From assembly GCF_030815485.1 (NCBI RefSeq), contig NZ_JAUSWV010000002.1, forward strand, positions 7,254,001-7,318,000: a stretch of 64,000 bases of DNA, read 5' to 3'. The first letter of the stretch is position 1. Each line of letters opens with the position of its first letter. Positions 61,801 through 64,000 of the stretch are shown one piece after another. Position numbers and translations under genes: made by a program. Source of the DNA: Streptomyces rishiriensis. Its GTDB lineage: Bacteria; Actinomycetota; Actinomycetes; Streptomycetales; Streptomycetaceae. The notes below the pieces were generated by a model, which made no database searches, was not told where the DNA came from, and saw only the letters and a list, made by a program, of their open reading frames with translations.

Positions 61801-64000
61801 GCCGGTCCGGGACCGGGCCACGGCAGACGGTCCGCGTCGACGGCGGGTTCGGCTACGGCGTCATCGGCGCCGACCTGCACGTCTTCCCCGACCGGGGGCC
61901 GGTCTACCTGCTCTCCCGGTATCGGCCTGCTCCGGAGCCGGCCGCCGCCCTCGCACCTGGGCGGAAGGACACGGCCGGACCCGCTTCCCAGCCCAGCCGG
62001 CTCCTCAACGCCCGTTTCCAGGTCGTGGATTTCACCGGTCGGGCTGAGGAGCGGGCCGAGCTGGCCGCCTGGCGCGACGGCGACGCTCCACGCGCCGCCC
62101 GCTGGCTGCACGGAGCCGGCGGCCAGGGCAAGACGCGGCTGGCCGCGCAGTTCGCGGCCGACAGCGCGTCGAGGGGCTGGAAGGTCGTCTCGGCCACCCA
62201 CGGCGCCGGCACGATCCACCCGCACCCGGGAAGCCAGGACCTGCGGCTCGACGGCGCTGCGGGGCTCCTCCTGGTCGTCGACTACGCCGACCGCTGGCCC
62301 CTGTCCCACCTGTCCTGGCTGTTCAGTAACAAGCTGCTGGACGGGCCCCTGCCGACCCGACTGCTGTTGCTGGCCCGGTCCGTCTCCCCCTGGCCCGCCG
62401 TGCGCTCCGCGCTGGAGGACACCGGGACGGAGACAGGCGCCCTCGCGCTGTCACCGCTCGATGAGGGCCGCGGTGGACTCGCCGCCCGCCGAGCCATGTT
62501 CACCGTCGCCCGCGACTGCTTCGCCGCCCGCTACGGTCTCGCCGACCCGGACGCCATCGTCGTACCCGGCTATCTGGACCGGTCGGACTTCGGCCTGATC
62601 CTGGCGCTGCACATGGCCGCGCTGGTGGCCGTCGACGCCCACGTCCGCGGCGGCAGCCCGCCGAAGGACATGGCGGGCCTGTCCGCGTATCTGCTCGACC
62701 GCGAACGCAGGCATTGGACCCGGCTCCACGAACTGCGCCTGGAAGGCCTGGAGTACGAGACCCCGCCCGGCGCCATGAGCCAGGTGGTCTTCACCGCCGC
62801 GCTCACCGGCGCGACCACGCACCGCGACGGCACGGCCCTGCTCGGTGGCCTCGGCATGGAGCGCCCCGCGCGCCTCCTGGCCGATCACGCCACCTGCTAT
62901 CCGCCCGAGGAGCCCGGCGCGGTCCTCGAACCCCTCTACCCCGACCGGCTCGCCGAGGACTTCCTCGCCCTGACCCTTCCCGGCCACGACACGAGCGACT
63001 ACCCCACGGCTCCCTGGGCGCCGGACGTCATCGGCACGCTCGTCGCCCGCGACCCGGACGGCTCGCCGCCCGCTCATCTGGCCCGTGCCCTGACCTTCCT
63101 GGCCTCCACGGCGGCACCGCACCGCTGGCCGCACGCCGCCCGCCACCTGGAGACCCTGCTGCGCACCGACCCGGCCCTGGCCGTCGCCGCGGGCGGCGCG
63201 GCCCTGACCACGCTGGCCGCGGTCGACCTCGACACCGAGGTGCTGGAGGCGGTCGAGGCGCACTTCCCCCACCGCGGACAGGCAGATCTCGACGCCGGAA
63301 TCGCCGCTGTCACCGAGCGCCTCGCCGCACGCCGTCTCCCCGCCACCCAGGACCCCTCCGCGCACGCCCGGCTGTACCAGAACCTCGGGTTCCGGCTGAT
63401 GCGGGCGGGCCATCGGGAGGACGCCGTGGCCGCGGCCGAGAAGGCGGTCGCCGTCCTGCGCAAGCTCGCGGCCGTCGACGCCGCCGCACATCGGCCGGCG
63501 CTCGCCATGGCCCTGGCCCAGTTGAGCGAGCGGGCTCATGCGGCGGACCGCACGGAGGCGAGCCGCCACGCCGCCGAAGAGGCCGTCGGTCTCTTTCGAG
63601 GACTGGCGGCCACGGACCCCACAGCGCACGAACCCGGCCTCGCGCTGTCGCTCTCCCACCTGGGCGTCACCCTCTCCGAGGCCAGGGACCCCGAAGCGGC
63701 CCTCGCCGTGACCCAGCGGGCGATGGGCATCTTCCAGCGGCTGGCGGTCACCGACCCCGAGAGCTACGGCCCGGGTCTGGCCGTGACCCTGATCAACGAG
63801 GCCGTTCTGTGCCGGCAGCAGCGTCGCTGGTCGGACGCCCGGACGGCTGCCGAACGGGCGGTGGCGCTCATCCGGCGCCTGGTGGCCGCCGGACCCGCGG
63901 CCTCCAGGTCCGAACTCGACCGGTCCGTCGCGGTGGACGAGTCCGACCTGGCGACGGCCCTGTCCATTCTCGGGCTGCTGCTGTGGGGCGCACGCCGCCG
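61797..64000 (+). CDS. STAND/NLR-type NTPase with TPR-like tail (partial)
   Basis: 734 residues are visible; the gene runs off the right edge. N-terminal motif DGGFGYGVIGADLHVF (15-30) matches the C-terminus of the preceding protein. The P-loop GAGGQGKT is at 106-113 and the Walker B-like LLLVVDYADRW has Asp162. From about 510 on, TPR-like helical repeats appear (GFRLMRAGHREDAVAAAEKA, LGVTLSEARDPEAALAVTQR), typical sensor ends of STAND proteins. The GTG overlaps the upstream stop (GTGA). Likely an intracellular sensor that oligomerises with ATP and templates its partner. Confidence 0.82.
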   Translation, partial: MSRSGTGPRQTVRVDGGFGYGVIGADLHVFPDRGPVYLLSRYRPAPEPAAALAPGRKDTAGPASQPSRLLNARFQVVDFTGRAEERAELAAWRDGDAPRAARWLHGAGGQGKTRLAAQFAADSASRGWKVVSATHGAGTIHPHPGSQDLRLDGAAGLLLVVDYADRWPLSHLSWLFSNKLLDGPLPTRLLLLARSVSPWPAVRSALEDTGTETGALALSPLDEGRGGLAARRAMFTVARDCFAARYGLADPDAIVVPGYLDRSDFGLILALHMAALVAVDAHVRGGSPPKDMAGLSAYLLDRERRHWTRLHELRLEGLEYETPPGAMSQVVFTAALTGATTHRDGTALLGGLGMERPARLLADHATCYPPEEPGAVLEPLYPDRLAEDFLALTLPGHDTSDYPTAPWAPDVIGTLVARDPDGSPPAHLARALTFLASTAAPHRWPHAARHLETLLRTDPALAVAAGGAALTTLAAVDLDTEVLEAVEAHFPHRGQADLDAGIAAVTERLAARRLPATQDPSAHARLYQNLGFRLMRAGHREDAVAAAEKAVAVLRKLAAVDAAAHRPALAMALAQLSERAHAADRTEASRHAAEEAVGLFRGLAATDPTAHEPGLALSLSHLGVTLSEARDPEAALAVTQRAMGIFQRLAVTDPESYGPGLAVTLINEAVLCRQQRRWSDARTAAERAVALIRRLVAAGPAASRSELDRSVAVDESDLATALSILGLLLWGARR

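Overview
The window is high-GC actinobacterial DNA, almost certainly from a Streptomyces chromosome: GC is about 72%, third codon positions are strongly GC-biased, GTG starts and ATGA/GTGA stop-start overlaps are common, and several genes belong to families typical of the genus (SHOCT, DUF7144, DUF6325, SCO6745-type, monomeric isocitrate dehydrogenase). There is no phage or plasmid core, no insertion sequence and no CRISPR array. The first and last genes run off the window.

Layout. 1-4210: N-terminal 1,403 residues of an unusual type I polyketide synthase (flavin-oxidoreductase-like region, KS, AT), minus strand, with one TTA codon. 4878-9351: a degenerate serine hydrolase, a divergent TetR/MFS exporter pair with a double operator, tRNA-Pro(GGG), and small membrane or SHOCT genes. 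9707-13653: a four-gene unit joining an SDR (glucose 1-dehydrogenase-like), cytochrome bd oxidase subunits I and II, and gluconokinase; a cation/proton antiporter, a cyclase-family protein and a GMC oxidoreductase follow. 19329-22443: a TetR regulator, class II aldolase, PfkB kinase and DoxX protein.

22740-38859 reads as a sulfur-acquisition island. It holds a degenerate GST, a SAM riboswitch ahead of a family-3 ABC importer, four LLM flavin monooxygenases, an NMT1/SsuA/ThiY-type ABC importer with two binding proteins, an APH-fold kinase and a rhodanese. Five short leader ORFs precede its transcription units. Four share an H/A-[IV]-D-[LF]-x-R-V-x-[SG]-A-[LI] core and three of those continue with Cys; the fifth has six Cys in 13 residues. 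This suggests cysteine-dependent attenuation, with SAM sensing added at one operon.

38930-43622 carries an MFS exporter, an astacin-like metalloprotease and a divergent LuxR-type ATPase regulator. 43724-49145 is a compact module: a TPR-CHAT protease divergent from an operon encoding a leaderless subtilisin-fold protease, an ECF-like sigma factor and an acidic two-part protein. Its parts resemble the protease/sigma arm of type III-E CRISPR systems, without CRISPR. 49438-61147 is mostly housekeeping or stress genes: N-formylglutamate amidohydrolase, isocitrate dehydrogenase, secreted M1 peptidase, MscS channel, UPF0104 membrane protein, and an ABC exporter with a textbook SoxR-type promoter.

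61363-64000 holds a translationally coupled pair: a 145-residue protein and a STAND-type NTPase with a helical repeat tail. The C-terminus of the first and the N-terminus of the second carry matching ~16-residue glycine-rich motifs. This is the architecture expected of an NLR that signals to an effector by amyloid-type templating. This pair and the CHAT/subtilase/sigma module are the best candidates for undescribed systems.
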